From: an uncultured Cedecea sp.
GTDB taxonomy: Bacteria; Pseudomonadota; Gammaproteobacteria; Enterobacterales; Enterobacteriaceae
Direction of reading: 5' to 3'
NCBI RefSeq assembly: GCF_947498825.1
Contig: NZ_CANMLV010000003.1
Coordinates: 186,001-250,000 of the forward strand
Length of the DNA stretch: 64,000 nt
In this document: positions 47,917 to 58,488 of the stretch, piece after piece
How the letters are laid out: the number at the start of each line of letters is the position of its first letter
Position numbering within the stretch: the stretch's first letter is position 1
Made by a program: the position numbers and the translations under genes
The notes under the pieces: generated by a model
Told to the model about the DNA's origin: nothing
The model's input: the letters and a program-made list of their open reading frames with translations, nothing else
Database searches by the model: none

Positions 47917-48201
47917 TCATTGCGCCATATCATCCCATTGCAAGGCAGAGTTTGCATCGCCATTTTTGTAAAACAATTTCAGAATGGCTTTATTATGCGG
48001 GTAAGAATTAGTGGCAGCGGAGCATAACAGCCTGAGAGAGTCTGTCAATGACTGCTTTGCACTGAAATGAATACTTAAAGCCTCAGAACCCTGGCGATAA
48101 TCCGCGAAGTCCTCAGGGACTGCAATACCGTAAATTTGCCCGCTAACAATGCTTCGCTCCAGACCTGACCAGTTCCTGTTAACCAGCCCGCTTTGTTGCA
48201 A
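47917..48201 (-). CDS. Doubtful 94-codon open frame
   Basis: The frame begins with a TTG preceded directly by a stop codon and has no clear ribosome binding site. The product (MQQSGLVNRNWSGLERSIVS at the start, NGDANSALQWDDMAQ at the end) has no membrane segment and no motif I know. It may be the tail of a lost gene or non-coding. It is not cobC. Confidence 0.25.
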   Translation of the reverse strand: MQQSGLVNRNWSGLERSIVSGQIYGIAVPEDFADYRQGSEALSIHFSAKQSLTDSLRLLCSAATNSYPHNKAILKLFYKNGDANSALQWDDMAQ

Positions 48202-48345
48202 TTATTTCACCATTTTTTCGACTGCCCTAGAGAAGTTAATAACTTTTTTTATCTGTCATTGACGTAAATACCAGTGAGCAATAGATTTTAATTGCGTAAA
48301 GGCATGAGGATCATGCTTGCAACAAAACCAGGAAAGGTGTGAAAA

Positions 48346-50136
48346 ATGGACGATAAAGAAAATAAACCTGTCGAAGGAAAGCCTGATGAACCAGAAAAAA
48401 ACACCCGGGAAACACAGGAAAAAAAGACAAGGGTCAAACGCAGTACTGGTGGCGATTACTGGGATACCCACCCACATATCGTTATCACCGGGGGAGCAGA
48501 GGAACTAAAAAAACCGGGGCGAGGTAATGGCGGTAGCCTTTTAGCACAGCCGAAACCACCCACTAATTTCAGCGAGAAACTCCACCTGGAATCGGAGCAA
48601 ATAGCCAAGGCGACTGAAAAAACTTTAGCAGAGGCGGTAAAAAAAACCGAGGCAGATAAAGCCGCCAAAATGAAAGAACAGGCTCAAGCCCAGGCCAAAG
48701 CCCAAGCAGAGCGAGAAGCACTGACAGCCAAAATGAAAAAGGAGTCGGAAGACCGATTACAAAAAAATCGGGAAGCTGATGCTAAGCGGGAAGCCGACAG
48801 GAAGAAAGCTGAAGCAGACAGGACAAAGGCAGAAGCTGAGCTTCAGGCAGCAAGGAAAGCCGAAGCGGAAACAAAAGCAAAGGCAGCCGCTGAGTCTAAA
48901 GCAAAAGCGGATGCCATCATTAAAGCCAGAAAAGAGAGGTTTTCGAAAGCTGGCGTAAAACCGGCGCCATCCTATACAGCGCAGATGGTAGCCAAAGCCA
49001 ATACAGCCCTCAAAGCACCTGATGCTTTGGTATTGAATCAGACCCCTGGGTCTGCGCAGCTAACACTGGCGGGTCAAGGCGTCTGGACCGCAACCGATGA
49101 AATAGCGGGAAACCTTACCCACTGGTTTAATCAAGCGCTATCACAACTCTCCGTTCCGGAAGTCTCTGCGGGGGCGCTACGGCTTTCTGTCGCCACCCTG
49201 CTGCTTCACTCTGAACCCGTGGGAAAAGGGAGCGACAAGGTACCCGGTCGTGACCTAGAGGCGATGTTTGCCTTGAATGCGCAGCACCTGGCTGGAACTG
49301 GTGTAAAAATCGAGCCTGGTGTCAAAAGTGTCGAACTTCCGGTACGTGGAAGCCTAGTGCATAGCGAGGGTCAGCTCACGCTAGGGCTGCTAAAAACGGG
49401 TCCTGGCGTACCAAAGGCTGTTCAGGTACTGACCGCGGTGCGCGATGTTGCCACAGGGCTTGATAAAATCACCGTACCTGCGATGGCGGGTATGCCAGAG
49501 CGACATATTCTGATTAACCCTGCCCCGAGCCCTCCAGCCACACCGCCGCATACCGGAACGCCTGTAATGGTGCCGGTGACGCCGGTACATACCGGAACGG
49601 ACGTCAAACCCGTGCAACCCCTTAGGACGACGACGACCCCCGTCAAAACCTTGGGGGGAATACATGACTTTATCTACTGGCGGCCTGATGCATCCGGAAC
49701 CGGTGTAGAGCCAGTTTATGTGATGCTGAGTCAGGATCCCCGAAAACTACCGGGAACCGTGACAGGCAAAGGGCAAGGTACTGGAGAGAAGTGGCTTAAT
49801 GATGCAAATAAAAATGTGGGTGTAACTATACCGGTACGGATTGCAGACAAGTTACAGGGTCGTGAATTTTCGAGCTTCGATGCATTTCGTGAGGCGTTCT
49901 GGACAGAGGTGGGGAAAGATCCCGAGTTATTGAATCAATTCAAAAACCGGAATAAAACGCTGGTTAAAAAAGGTAAATCTTCGTTTGTTCGTGAATCAGA
50001 GCGTGCTGGTAAGAGAGAACGTTTCGAACTCCATCATATTAAGCGAGTTATTGATGGCGGCGCCGTTTATGATATCGATAATATCAGAGTCGTTACGCCT
50101 AGACGTCATATTGAAATTCACAGAGGGAATAAGTAA
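48346..50136 (+). CDS. DNase bacteriocin, S-type pyocin/colicin E9-like
   Basis: A 596-residue secreted toxin. Residues 1-75 are polar and flexible with the TonB-box-like HIVITG at 44-49. Residues about 80-200 form a long Ala/Glu/Lys coiled coil, the expected receptor-binding part. Residues about 230-400 are a pyocin S-type translocation domain (AGALRLSVATLLLHSEPVG), followed by a Pro/Thr-rich linker. The last ~125 residues are an HNH DNase close to colicin E9: GTGEKWLNDANKNVG, ADKLQGREFSSFDAFREA, H563/H564 (ELHHIKR), N579, H588 and H592. No lysis gene and no LexA box were seen. The cognate immunity gene starts one base after the stop. Confidence 0.95.
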   Translation: MDDKENKPVEGKPDEPEKNTRETQEKKTRVKRSTGGDYWDTHPHIVITGGAEELKKPGRGNGGSLLAQPKPPTNFSEKLHLESEQIAKATEKTLAEAVKKTEADKAAKMKEQAQAQAKAQAEREALTAKMKKESEDRLQKNREADAKREADRKKAEADRTKAEAELQAARKAEAETKAKAAAESKAKADAIIKARKERFSKAGVKPAPSYTAQMVAKANTALKAPDALVLNQTPGSAQLTLAGQGVWTATDEIAGNLTHWFNQALSQLSVPEVSAGALRLSVATLLLHSEPVGKGSDKVPGRDLEAMFALNAQHLAGTGVKIEPGVKSVELPVRGSLVHSEGQLTLGLLKTGPGVPKAVQVLTAVRDVATGLDKITVPAMAGMPERHILINPAPSPPATPPHTGTPVMVPVTPVHTGTDVKPVQPLRTTTTPVKTLGGIHDFIYWRPDASGTGVEPVYVMLSQDPRKLPGTVTGKGQGTGEKWLNDANKNVGVTIPVRIADKLQGREFSSFDAFREAFWTEVGKDPELLNQFKNRNKTLVKKGKSSFVRESERAGKRERFELHHIKRVIDGGAVYDIDNIRVVTPRRHIEIHRGNK

Positions 50137-50394
50137 ATGAAAAAAAAGATAATTTCTGATTATACCGAGGCTGAGTTTCTGGAATTTGTCAGGGAAATAT
50201 GCAGAGCAGAAGGCAAGACGGAGGCTGATGACGATAAATTAGTGGATGAGTTTCGTCGATTAACTGAACACCCTAAGGGTTCTGACGTTATTTTTTATCC
50301 TGATGATGATCAGGAAGATACCCCTGAGGGTATTGTCAAGGAGGTCAAAGAGTGGCGAGCCAAAAATGGCAAGCCAGGATTTAAACAGGGCTAG
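50137..50394 (+). CDS. Im9-type immunity protein
   Basis: An 85-residue acidic cytoplasmic inhibitor. It matches the colicin DNase immunity family: [34 protein letters not shown] with the conserved DxxYY/DxIFY site, and the ending [13 protein letters not shown], nearly the same as Im9. Helix II, which sets specificity, is distinct, so it should protect best against the adjacent toxin. It starts one base after the toxin stop and ends on a CTAG shared with the nadD stop. Confidence 0.96.
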   Translation: MKKKIISDYTEAEFLEFVREICRAEGKTEADDDKLVDEFRRLTEHPKGSDVIFYPDDDQEDTPEGIVKEVKEWRAKNGKPGFKQG

Positions 50395-51044
50395 CGGTAC
50401 AGGTGTTGCTGGTGAATAAACTCCAGTACTGGGGCGGGTACCAGGTCATCACAGGGTTGTCCGGACGCCAGACGCTTGCGAATAGTGGTGGCGGCAATAT
50501 CATACAACGGAGTGGGGGCGATGAAGATTTTCCCCGCAGGCTTCTGATGCAGTGGCTCAATAGAGTGAGTACGGTGTGTCTCCAGCCATTGTTGCAGTTC
50601 AGGCGTGTCCATTGTAAGAGGATAATTCGGACGCTGACAAACCAGTAAATGACACAGCGATAGCAGCTCTTCCCAGCGATGCCAGCGCGCTAAACTCAGC
50701 AGTGAGTCCTGACCGATAATAAAGGCCAGCGGTTGCTGGTGACCTTTTTCCGCGCGGATTTGCTCCAGGGTTTCAACCGTCCAGGAAGGTGTGGCGCGTT
50801 CAAGTTCACGGCAGTCCAGTGAAAATAATGGCTTATCGATAATTGCCAGTTCGACCATTCTTTTACGCTGTTCACTGCTGGCTTCAGGTTGTGGGCGATG
50901 AGGGGGCACATTATTCGGCATAATAATGACCTGTCCGAGTGAGATTTGCTCAGCCAGGGCGGTGACAGAATTGAGATGACCGTAATGAATGGGATCAAAG
51001 GTTCCGCCATAGATAGCTTGTAACCGGAGCGCAGGATCAGTCAT
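50391..51044 (-). CDS. nadD: NadD, nicotinate-mononucleotide adenylyltransferase
   Basis: ATG 51044 gives 217 residues and overlaps the holA stop by eight bases (ATGACTGA). Nucleotidyltransferase motifs [12 protein letters not shown] and the C-terminal ATTIRKRL (ISSTxxR-type) are present. It adenylates nicotinate mononucleotide in NAD synthesis. The extended frame to 51104 lies within holA and is not used. Confidence 0.97.
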   Translation of the reverse strand: MTDPALRLQAIYGGTFDPIHYGHLNSVTALAEQISLGQVIIMPNNVPPHRPQPEASSEQRKRMVELAIIDKPLFSLDCRELERATPSWTVETLEQIRAEKGHQQPLAFIIGQDSLLSLARWHRWEELLSLCHLLVCQRPNYPLTMDTPELQQWLETHRTHSIEPLHQKPAGKIFIAPTPLYDIAATTIRKRLASGQPCDDLVPAPVLEFIHQQHLYR

Positions 51045-52068
51045 GAATAAACACCTCCGGAAGCGCTTTGTTGCAAATAAGCAATGAGATCTCTTCCAGT
51101 TCATCCCATACTGACTGAGCGTAATCCTGTTTCAGGATAAGTTCTGTCTTCGCCAATAAGTGTACCCCTTGATATAACTGTGAGAGGGTCAGGCGATTAA
51201 GTGCTTCGGTTAAGATCTGACGACGATTCTGCCATATCCGCTGTTTATCGAATAATGTTCGTAACGGGATGGTCGCCATTTGGCGTTTCAGTTGAACCAG
51301 CTGGAGTAATTCACGCTGCAGCGTTCGCAACAGAATCACCGGCTCACTGGCTTCAAGACGCAGCTGGCGCAGAATATGCAGGGCCCGTTTACTTTTTCCT
51401 GCCAGCAGGGCATCTATCCAGTGAAAGGGGCTAAAGTGCGCGGCATCGCTCACGGCTTGTTCAACGCGGGGTAGTGTCAGTTTACCGTCAGGCCAAATCA
51501 GTGACAGGCGCTCCAGGGCTTGTGAAAGTGCCAGCAAATTGCCTTCATAGCAGTAACACAGCAGTTGGCTCGATGCATCATCAATCGTCAAATTCATCTG
51601 TTTGGCTCGCTGAGCCACCCAGCGGGGCAAATGATTATGTTCAGGTGTCTGACAACTTACCTGAACGCAACGCTCGGCAATCTGAGCCAGCCATGCCGCA
51701 TTCTCCTGCGCCTTGGTCAGTTTATTACCACGCACCAGTAGCAGAATATCGCTATGTAACAGGCTTACCAGCGTTTCTAGCTGACTGTTAATAGACGCAT
51801 TCGGACCATTTTCGGGCAACAATAACAGCAGCGTTTGACGTCTGGCGAATAAGCTCAGTTCCTGGCAAAGGGAAAAGATCATCGACCAGTCGGTGCTGGT
51901 GTCAATCTGGGTGGTATGGTGTTCTTCAAACCCTTGAAGCTGTGCTGCCTGACGAATAGCATCCTGGCTTTCTTGTAACAAAAGAGGGTCATTGCCTGTT
52001 AGCAGATAGGCCGCGCGCAGCCCTTCATTGAGCTGCGCACGAAGTTGTTCCGGATACAACCGAATCAT
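51037..52068 (-). CDS. holA: HolA, DNA polymerase III delta subunit
   Basis: A 343-residue clamp-loader subunit that opens the beta clamp; same length as E. coli. N-terminus [23 protein letters not shown] with [12 protein letters not shown], and the beta-interacting segment [12 protein letters not shown]. It is coupled to both neighbours: the lptE stop overlaps its start and its stop overlaps nadD. Confidence 0.97.
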   Translation of the reverse strand: MIRLYPEQLRAQLNEGLRAAYLLTGNDPLLLQESQDAIRQAAQLQGFEEHHTTQIDTSTDWSMIFSLCQELSLFARRQTLLLLLPENGPNASINSQLETLVSLLHSDILLLVRGNKLTKAQENAAWLAQIAERCVQVSCQTPEHNHLPRWVAQRAKQMNLTIDDASSQLLCYCYEGNLLALSQALERLSLIWPDGKLTLPRVEQAVSDAAHFSPFHWIDALLAGKSKRALHILRQLRLEASEPVILLRTLQRELLQLVQLKRQMATIPLRTLFDKQRIWQNRRQILTEALNRLTLSQLYQGVHLLAKTELILKQDYAQSVWDELEEISLLICNKALPEVFIHD

Positions 52069-52679
52069 TGGCTATCGGTAGTTGCCGGAAGTGTCGACGA
52101 CACCCGAACAGGAGACGTGACAGATTCAGATGGATTCTTTTCTTCAACCGCCTCTTTTTTATGTGACTCCTGCTCTGCGGCATCGACCGAGAGGAGTTTG
52201 CGGATCAGCTGCTGAGAGACATTGGTATACATTTCCTGGATTATCAAGTCTTGCTCAGCATCCTTTGCCAAGGCTGTCAGCGGGTTATCAAAAAACGAGC
52301 GATAAGAGGTGGCGCTGATAGGGTAAATATCGTTGCCCGGGACCAGTACCTGAGCCCTTACCGTCATCACCATTTGATATTCCGCGGTACGACCATCCTG
52401 GAAGATTGACGCAGTATCTTTGCTCAGACTTGAACCTAAAATACGCAAAGAAGGAGTATCTTTAGCGGTATTCGTTTTTGTATCGTCAACAATCGTGACG
52501 CCGTTTAACAGCAATTGTTGACGGATCTCACGGGTCAGCGGCCCGTTAGGGTCGCTGGAGTTGAGAATCAGTGTTTTAAGCCCGGCAGGGATCTGCGTGG
52601 TGCCACGCAGATGAAAACCACAGCCTGCGGTAATTAATACCGCAAAAGTGACCAGCAAAGTGATAAAAGGATGTCGCAC
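52065..52679 (-). CDS. lptE: LptE (RlpB), LPS transport lipoprotein
   Basis: A 204-residue outer-membrane lipoprotein that plugs the LptD barrel. Signal peptide and lipobox LITAGC with C20, then [19 protein letters not shown] and the [13 protein letters not shown] strand. The Ser/Lys/Glu-rich C-terminal tail (from about 170) is poorly conserved, as usual. It lies 14 bases after leuS. Confidence 0.97.
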   Translation of the reverse strand: MRHPFITLLVTFAVLITAGCGFHLRGTTQIPAGLKTLILNSSDPNGPLTREIRQQLLLNGVTIVDDTKTNTAKDTPSLRILGSSLSKDTASIFQDGRTAEYQMVMTVRAQVLVPGNDIYPISATSYRSFFDNPLTALAKDAEQDLIIQEMYTNVSQQLIRKLLSVDAAEQESHKKEAVEEKNPSESVTSPVRVSSTLPATTDSQ

Positions 52680-52693
52680 GCTGCCTCCTGTGC

Positions 52694-55276
52694 TTAGCCC
52701 GCAACCAAGTTAAGCAATTTACCTGGAATATAAATCGCTTTCCGTATGGTCATGCCTTCAAGGTGTTTTGCCACCAGATGCTCCTGCAGCGCACGTTCAT
52801 GAACTTGTGCTTCAGTCGCATCTGCTGCAACGGTAATTTTACCGCGCACTTTACCGTTGATCTGAACGACGACCAGACGAGAATCTTCAACCATCGCCTG
52901 CTCATCAGCCTGTGGCCACGGAGCATTGTCGATATCGCCAGTACCACCCAGTGACTGCCACATTGCAAAGCTGGCATGTGGGGTGAACGGATACAGCATT
53001 GGGACGACCGCTAACAGGGCTTCGTTAAGAATGGCACGGTTAGCATCCACGTCCTGATCAACGCGCGTCAATTTGTTCATCAGTTCCATAATAGCCGCGA
53101 TAGCGGTATTAAAGGTCTGACGACGGCCAATATCATCGGTCACTTTAGCAATGGTTTTGTGTACATCGCGACGCAGTGCTTTTTGATCTTCGTTAAGCGC
53201 TGCAACATCGAGCGCAGGTGCAGTACCACGGTTGGTATGCTCGTAAACCAGTCTCCAGACACGTTTCAGGAAGCGGTTTGCACCTTCTACGCCAGACTCT
53301 TGCCATTCCAGCGTCATATCCGCAGGGGAAGCAAACATCATAAACAGACGTACGGTATCCGCACCATAGCGTTCAACCATCACCTGAGGGTCGATGCCGT
53401 TATTTTTCGACTTCGACATTTTGCTCATACCGGCATAAACCAGCTCATGGCCTTCAGGATCAACAGCTTTGACGATACGCCCTTTTTCATCGCGCTCTAC
53501 GATAGCATCTGCCGGGGAGACCCAGTTACGTTCACCATTGTTGCCGGTGTAGTAGAAGGCATCAGCCAGAACCATACCCTGACACAACAGCTGTTTAGCA
53601 GGTTCATTCGAGGTCACCATACCCGCATCGCGCATCAGTTTGTGGAAGAAGCGGAAATAAAGCAGGTGCATGATGGCATGTTCGATACCGCCAATATAGA
53701 TATCGACAGGCAGCCAGTAGTTAGCGGCTTTCGGGTCGAGCATGCCTTTGTCGTAATCCGGGCAGGTATAACGCGCGTAGTACCAGGATGACTCCATAAA
53801 GGTGTCAAAGGTATCTGTTTCACGCAGCGCAGGACGACCATTAACGGTGGTTTTTGCCCACTCAGGATCGGCCTTGATTGGGCTGGTGATACCATCCATA
53901 ACCACATCTTCCGGTAAAATAACCGGTAACTGATCTTCAGGAGTTGGTACCACTGTACCGTCTTCCAGCGTCACCATAGGAATAGGTGCGCCCCAGTAAC
54001 GTTGACGAGAGACACCCCAGTCACGTAAACGGTAGTTCACTTTACGTTCACCAACGCCTTTTGCGGCCAGCTTATCTGCAATGGCATCGAAAGCGGCCTG
54101 GAAAGCCAGACCATTGAACTCACCTGAGTTAAACAGAGAACCTTTTTCTGTCATTGCTTCAACTGACAAATCAGGTTCGCTACCGTCTGCGTTTAAAATA
54201 ACCGGCTTAATCGAGAGGTTATATTTAGTGGCAAATTCCCAGTCACGCTGGTCATGTCCTGGAACCGCCATCACTGCACCGGTACCGTATTCCATGAGAA
54301 CAAAGTTAGCTACCCAGACAGGAACCGCTTCACCGGTCAGAGGATGAATGGCATTAATGCCGGTCGCGATACCTTTTTTCTCCATGGTCGCCATATCGGC
54401 TTCAGCCACTTTGGTATTACGGCACTCTTCAATAAATTCGGCGACCTCAGGACGTGTTTGTGCAGCCTGTTTAGCCAGAGGATGACCCGCAGCCACCGCC
54501 AGGTAAGTGACACCCATAAAGGTATCCGGGCGGGTGGTATAGACTTTCAGTTTTTCTGCGCTATTTTCGACGTCAAAGGTGATCTCGACCCCTTCTGAAC
54601 GGCCAATCCAGTTGCGCTGCATGGTTTTAACCTGCTCTGGCCAGTTTTCCAGAGTATCCAGGTCGTTCAGCAGCTCGTCAGCATAGTCAGTGATTTTGAT
54701 AAACCACTGAGGGATCTCTTTACGCTCAACTTTGGTATCACAGCGCCAGCAGCAACCGTCAATTACCTGTTCATTAGCCAGAACGGTCTGGTCATTAGGG
54801 CACCAGTTAACTGCTGAAGTTTTTTTATATACCAGGCCTTTTTTATACAGCTCGGTAAAGAATTTTTGTTCCCAGCGATAGTACTCTGGGGTACATGTTG
54901 CCAGTTCACGGCTCCAGTCGTAACCAAACCCCAGCGTTTTAAGCTGTTTCTTCATATAGTCGATATTTTCATAGGTCCACGGGGCAGGTGCGGTTTTGTT
55001 TTTAACCGCAGCGCCTTCAGCCGGCAGACCGAATGCGTCCCAGCCGATAGGCTGCAGCACGTTTTTGCCCAGCATACGCTGATAACGCGCGATAACATCG
55101 CCAATAGTGTAGTTACGAACGTGGCCCATATGTAGTCGGCCAGAAGGATAGGGTAGCATCGAGAGGCAGTAGTATTTCTCTTTGCTTTCGTCTTCGGTTA
55201 CTTCAAAAGTACGGTTCTCTTGCCAGTGTTGCTGGACATTAGATTCTATCTCTTCCGGGCGATATTGCTCTTGCAT
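52694..55276 (-). CDS. leuS: LeuS, leucyl-tRNA synthetase
   Basis: An 860-residue class Ia synthetase, same length as E. coli. HIGH-type motif HMGH at 49-52, editing domain with the Thr-rich [20 protein letters not shown], zinc-like insert [13 protein letters not shown] in [12 protein letters not shown], and the C-terminal tRNA-binding domain. First gene of the leuS-lptE-holA-nadD run. Confidence 0.99.
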   Translation of the reverse strand: MQEQYRPEEIESNVQQHWQENRTFEVTEDESKEKYYCLSMLPYPSGRLHMGHVRNYTIGDVIARYQRMLGKNVLQPIGWDAFGLPAEGAAVKNKTAPAPWTYENIDYMKKQLKTLGFGYDWSRELATCTPEYYRWEQKFFTELYKKGLVYKKTSAVNWCPNDQTVLANEQVIDGCCWRCDTKVERKEIPQWFIKITDYADELLNDLDTLENWPEQVKTMQRNWIGRSEGVEITFDVENSAEKLKVYTTRPDTFMGVTYLAVAAGHPLAKQAAQTRPEVAEFIEECRNTKVAEADMATMEKKGIATGINAIHPLTGEAVPVWVANFVLMEYGTGAVMAVPGHDQRDWEFATKYNLSIKPVILNADGSEPDLSVEAMTEKGSLFNSGEFNGLAFQAAFDAIADKLAAKGVGERKVNYRLRDWGVSRQRYWGAPIPMVTLEDGTVVPTPEDQLPVILPEDVVMDGITSPIKADPEWAKTTVNGRPALRETDTFDTFMESSWYYARYTCPDYDKGMLDPKAANYWLPVDIYIGGIEHAIMHLLYFRFFHKLMRDAGMVTSNEPAKQLLCQGMVLADAFYYTGNNGERNWVSPADAIVERDEKGRIVKAVDPEGHELVYAGMSKMSKSKNNGIDPQVMVERYGADTVRLFMMFASPADMTLEWQESGVEGANRFLKRVWRLVYEHTNRGTAPALDVAALNEDQKALRRDVHKTIAKVTDDIGRRQTFNTAIAAIMELMNKLTRVDQDVDANRAILNEALLAVVPMLYPFTPHASFAMWQSLGGTGDIDNAPWPQADEQAMVEDSRLVVVQINGKVRGKITVAADATEAQVHERALQEHLVAKHLEGMTIRKAIYIPGKLLNLVAG

Positions 55277-55529
55277 GGCAGCCAGTAGTCCTGTTTATGA
55301 AAGACAGCTACGGATGTAGCTTTATATATATAGCCCCATAGCATAGCTGATTCGCCAGCAGCAAAACAGCCTTTCACACGCCTGAATCGCCATTTCATAC
55401 TTTGTTACCGCTACGTGATTTTTTACAATTAGTCAGAGGAATTTTTTCAGCTAGTGCAGGTTAGAGGTTATGATTGAAACAGACCACTTAGTGATGGCTG
55501 TTAGATTTTTCTAAAAGGAGTGCGAATCA

Positions 55530-56012
55530 ATGGGTAAAGTCTCCAAATCATACCATGAACTGGTGAAGTCGCTGACAAAGCAGATAGAAGGCGGCGATCG
55601 TGATATTGATAAATTGGTTAATGAAGCACGTCAGTCTCTGGAAGAGAAACATGACTTAACATCTGATGAAATAGCGCAAGTGACCAATGCGGTACGTCGG
55701 GATGTCAAAGCATTTGCTAACAGCTACAGTGAAAACTCAGACGATTTCACTGACAGTGTTTTTATGCGAGTGATAAAAGAAAGCCTGTGGCAGGAGCTGG
55801 CAGATATTACCGATAAAAGTCAGATTGAATGGCGAGAGGCATTCCAGGACATTGAAAAAGGTGGCGTCTATCAGAGCGGTGAACTGGTGGGTTTCGGTAA
55901 TCTAATTTGCGATCATTGTCACTTCAATCTTGCGATTTATTCACCCGAAATTTTATCAGCCTGCCCTAAGTGCGGGCATGACCGCTTCCATCGTAAACCT
56001 TTTAATCCGTAA
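55530..56012 (+). CDS. ybeL: YbeL, DUF1451 zinc-ribbon protein
   Basis: A 160-residue protein with a helical N-terminal part (YHELVKSLTKQIEGGDRDID) and a C-terminal zinc ribbon formed by CDHC (about 129-132) and CPKC (about 147-150), ending GHDRFHRKPFNP. AAAAGGAG precedes the ATG. Position between leuS and gltL matches E. coli. Function is unknown. Confidence 0.95.
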   Translation: MGKVSKSYHELVKSLTKQIEGGDRDIDKLVNEARQSLEEKHDLTSDEIAQVTNAVRRDVKAFANSYSENSDDFTDSVFMRVIKESLWQELADITDKSQIEWREAFQDIEKGGVYQSGELVGFGNLICDHCHFNLAIYSPEILSACPKCGHDRFHRKPFNP

Positions 56013-56058
56013 CATAAGAATCATGGCCTGACGCTAAGATACCGCCAGGCCATAATGA

Positions 56059-56784
56059 TTAATGCAGAATTTTTGCCAGGAAGTCTTTGGCGCGATCGGA
56101 CTGTGGATTATTGAAGAAGTCTTCTTTGTTGGTATCTTCAATAATTCGTCCTTCGTCCATAAAGATAACCCGGTTAGCCACTTTACGCGCAAAGCCCATT
56201 TCATGGGTCACGACCATCATGGTCATTCCTTCATTGGCCAGCTCGACCATCACGTCCAGCACTTCATTGATCATTTCCGGATCGAGCGCGGAGGTCGGTT
56301 CATCAAATAACATCACTACCGGATCCATACAGAGTGCACGTGCAATAGCGACACGCTGTTGCTGGCCACCGGAAAGCTGGGACGGATATTTGCTGGCATG
56401 GTTTGACAGGCCCACGCGCTCCAGTAATTTGAGCGCCTTATCGCGCGAAACGTCAGGATCGCGTTTCAGGACTTTGATCTGAGCCAGTGTCAGATTTTCA
56501 AGAATCGATAAATGTGGAAATAATTCAAAGTGTTGAAATACCATGCCAACGTGGGAACGTAGCTTGGCGAGGTTAGTCTTTTTATCGTTCACCCGAGTGC
56601 CATTGAAGATAATTTCACCTTGCTGAACAGGCTCCAGGCCATTGACGGTTTTAATCAGTGTCGATTTACCCGAACCTGACGGGCCACAAACCACCACTAC
56701 CTCACCCTTTTTCACTTCGGTTGAGCAGTCGGTAAGGACCTGAAAGTGACCATACCACTTAGAAACATTTTTTAAGGAGATCAT
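56059..56784 (-). CDS. gltL: GltL, glutamate/aspartate importer ATPase
   Basis: A 241-residue ABC ATPase: Walker [14 protein letters not shown]-loop [12 protein letters not shown], signature [15 protein letters not shown], Walker [15 protein letters not shown] and H-loop VVTHEMGFA. Start overlaps the gltK stop by four bases. Last gene of gltIJKL. Confidence 0.97.
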   Translation of the reverse strand: MISLKNVSKWYGHFQVLTDCSTEVKKGEVVVVCGPSGSGKSTLIKTVNGLEPVQQGEIIFNGTRVNDKKTNLAKLRSHVGMVFQHFELFPHLSILENLTLAQIKVLKRDPDVSRDKALKLLERVGLSNHASKYPSQLSGGQQQRVAIARALCMDPVVMLFDEPTSALDPEMINEVLDVMVELANEGMTMMVVTHEMGFARKVANRVIFMDEGRIIEDTNKEDFFNNPQSDRAKDFLAKILH

Positions 56785-57458
56785 TGAACAGTCCTTTTCT
56801 TCAAATAGCTGACCAGCAACGAGGCGCTAAGGCTAATCACAAAATAGACAAATCCGGCGAACAGGATCATTTCAACTTGAGTTCCGTCACGTTCACCAAT
56901 CGTGGATGCGGTACGGAAGAAGTCGGCCAGACTAATAACATAAACCAGTGAAGTATCCTGAAACAGGACTATCCCCTGAGTTAAGAGCAGAGGCACCATT
57001 GCACGGAAGGCTTGCGGCAGAATGATTAATCTCATGGACTGCGCTTTGGTCATACCCAGTGCCAGGGCTGCATTAGACTGTCCGCGTGAAACGCTGATGA
57101 TCCCGGCGCGAATAATCTCGGAATAGTAGGCGGCTTCAAACATCGCAAAGGCGACCATGGCAGAAATCAGACGAATATCTGTCTGCGGCGACAAGCCTAA
57201 TACTGATTGTAAGAAACCCGGCACTACTAAATAAAACCACAGTAAAACCATCACCAGCGGAATGGAACGAAACACGTTGACGTAAGCGGCGGCAAACCAG
57301 GAGACAGGTTTAAAGCTCGACAGACGCATTACCGCCAGAATAGTGCCCCAGACGATACCAATAACCACTGCGGTTATGGTGATTTTTAGCGTAATTATCA
57401 GACCCTGAATCAGGAAAGGCAGGGTGGGTATGATAGAACTCCAGTCATATTCTGACAT
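56781..57458 (-). CDS. gltK: GltK, glutamate/aspartate importer permease
   Basis: A 225-residue polar amino acid permease with about five helices; EAA loop [21 protein letters not shown] and N-terminal [19 protein letters not shown]. Its start codon overlaps the gltJ stop by one base. Confidence 0.97.
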   Translation of the reverse strand: MSEYDWSSIIPTLPFLIQGLIITLKITITAVVIGIVWGTILAVMRLSSFKPVSWFAAAYVNVFRSIPLVMVLLWFYLVVPGFLQSVLGLSPQTDIRLISAMVAFAMFEAAYYSEIIRAGIISVSRGQSNAALALGMTKAQSMRLIILPQAFRAMVPLLLTQGIVLFQDTSLVYVISLADFFRTASTIGERDGTQVEMILFAGFVYFVISLSASLLVSYLKKRTVQ

Positions 57459-58198
57459 TATTTACTCCCCATATTGCCAGGCAGACGTACTTTACGTTCA
57501 ACCAGATGCATGATGCCCATAATGACAACGTTAATCAGAACATAGGCGAGAGTTATTGCCGTAAATGACTCATAGGCATGAGCGGAGTAATCAAGAAGCT
57601 TACCGGCCTGAGCAGCCAAGTCCATCAAACCAATCGTTGACGCAATGGCGGAGTTTTTCACCAGGTTCATCATTTCTGAAGTCATTGGTGGAACAATTAC
57701 GCGATAGGCATTCGGCAGCAGAACGTAACGATAGGCCTGAATTTGAGTGAGTCCCATTGCCAGAGCCGCGTTCTTCTGCCCGCGAGGCAGAGATTGAATT
57801 GCTGCTCTGACTTGCTCACAGACGCGGGCGGCAGTAAAGAGTCCCAGACAAATCATGGACGAAACGAAGAACTGAATATTTGGATCCAATTCAGCCTTAA
57901 ACCACATGCCGATATTTTCCGGGAGAAGTTCCGGCACGACCAAATACCAGGTAAAAAACTGAACAATCAACGGGACATTACGAAAGAGTTCGACATAAAT
58001 CGTGCCGATAGACGATAAAAACTTATTGGGGACGGTACGTAAGATACCGAACAAAGAGCCGACAAAAAAAGCAATAATCCAGGCGCTAATGGAAAGGGCA
58101 ACGGTGACCTGAAAACCGCTCCAGATCCAGCCCAGATAGGTGGTATTTCCGAAAGGTGTGGGTTCTAAAAAGATCCCCCAATTCCAGCTTATGGACAT
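57458..58198 (-). CDS. gltJ: GltJ, glutamate/aspartate importer permease
   Basis: A 246-residue permease opening [20 protein letters not shown] like E. coli GltJ, with the EAA loop [27 protein letters not shown] precedes the ATG. A 290-bp spacer with hairpins separates it from gltI. Confidence 0.97.
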   Translation of the reverse strand: MSISWNWGIFLEPTPFGNTTYLGWIWSGFQVTVALSISAWIIAFFVGSLFGILRTVPNKFLSSIGTIYVELFRNVPLIVQFFTWYLVVPELLPENIGMWFKAELDPNIQFFVSSMICLGLFTAARVCEQVRAAIQSLPRGQKNAALAMGLTQIQAYRYVLLPNAYRVIVPPMTSEMMNLVKNSAIASTIGLMDLAAQAGKLLDYSAHAYESFTAITLAYVLINVVIMGIMHLVERKVRLPGNMGSK

Positions 58199-58213
58199 AA
58201 GATACTCCGTGAT

Positions 58214-58237
58214 AAAAAAAGGGTAGCCGTATTACCC
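58214..58237 (-). terminator. Terminator between gltI and gltJ
   Basis: On the minus strand GGGTA (58237-58233) pairs with TACCC (58225-58221) and runs into seven T. Partial read-through would give more GltI than transporter, as known for this operon. Confidence 0.8.
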
Positions 58238-58376
58238 TGAACGATGACGAATACCTCTGGGTCATCGTTTATCCTGACGGATGCAGAATAAACAGTTAAC
58301 ATCCTTGTTAACCACAAAGAGAGGTGCCAGGCACCTCTCAACGATTGATGAGAATCCCAGTTCCCCTGTCAGATCT
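58214..58376 (-). ncRNA. sroC: Candidate SroC-like small RNA in the gltI-gltJ spacer
   Basis: In E. coli and Salmonella the sRNA SroC is processed from the gltIJKL transcript at this spot and sponges GcvB. Here the minus strand carries, in order, a 21-base palindrome (GAGAGGTGCC arms, 58339-58319), a hairpin AACGATGAC/GTCATCGTT (58269-58240) and a terminator GGGTA/TACCC followed by T7 (58237-58214). The position and 3' terminator fit SroC. I could not compare primary sequence, and the 5' end given is an estimate. Confidence 0.5.
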
Positions 58377-58396
58377 TTGTCTGAATATTAGGAGAA

Positions 58397-58431
58397 TTAG
58401 TGCTAACGGGGGAACGGCCTGTCAGCACTAA
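58397..58431. repeat. Stem-loop downstream of gltI
   Basis: TTAGTGCT (58397-58404) pairs with AGCACTAA (58424-58431). It lies about 60 bases after the gltI stop and may protect the gltI mRNA 3' end. Confidence 0.5.
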
Positions 58432-58488
58432 CTGTGTTTGGATCACTACATTTCAATCAACAGGGTGAGTAGTATCACCCCTGTTTTT

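Noticed and set aside
48202-48345. Possible LexA (SOS) box before the bacteriocin
   Set aside because: CTGT at 48253 has no ACAG partner at the required spacing; no CTGT-N8-ACAG found.
50395-50640. Lysis (release) gene downstream of the immunity gene
   Set aside because: The sequence directly enters nadD on the opposite strand; the plus-strand open frame there is a shadow of nadD with no lipobox.
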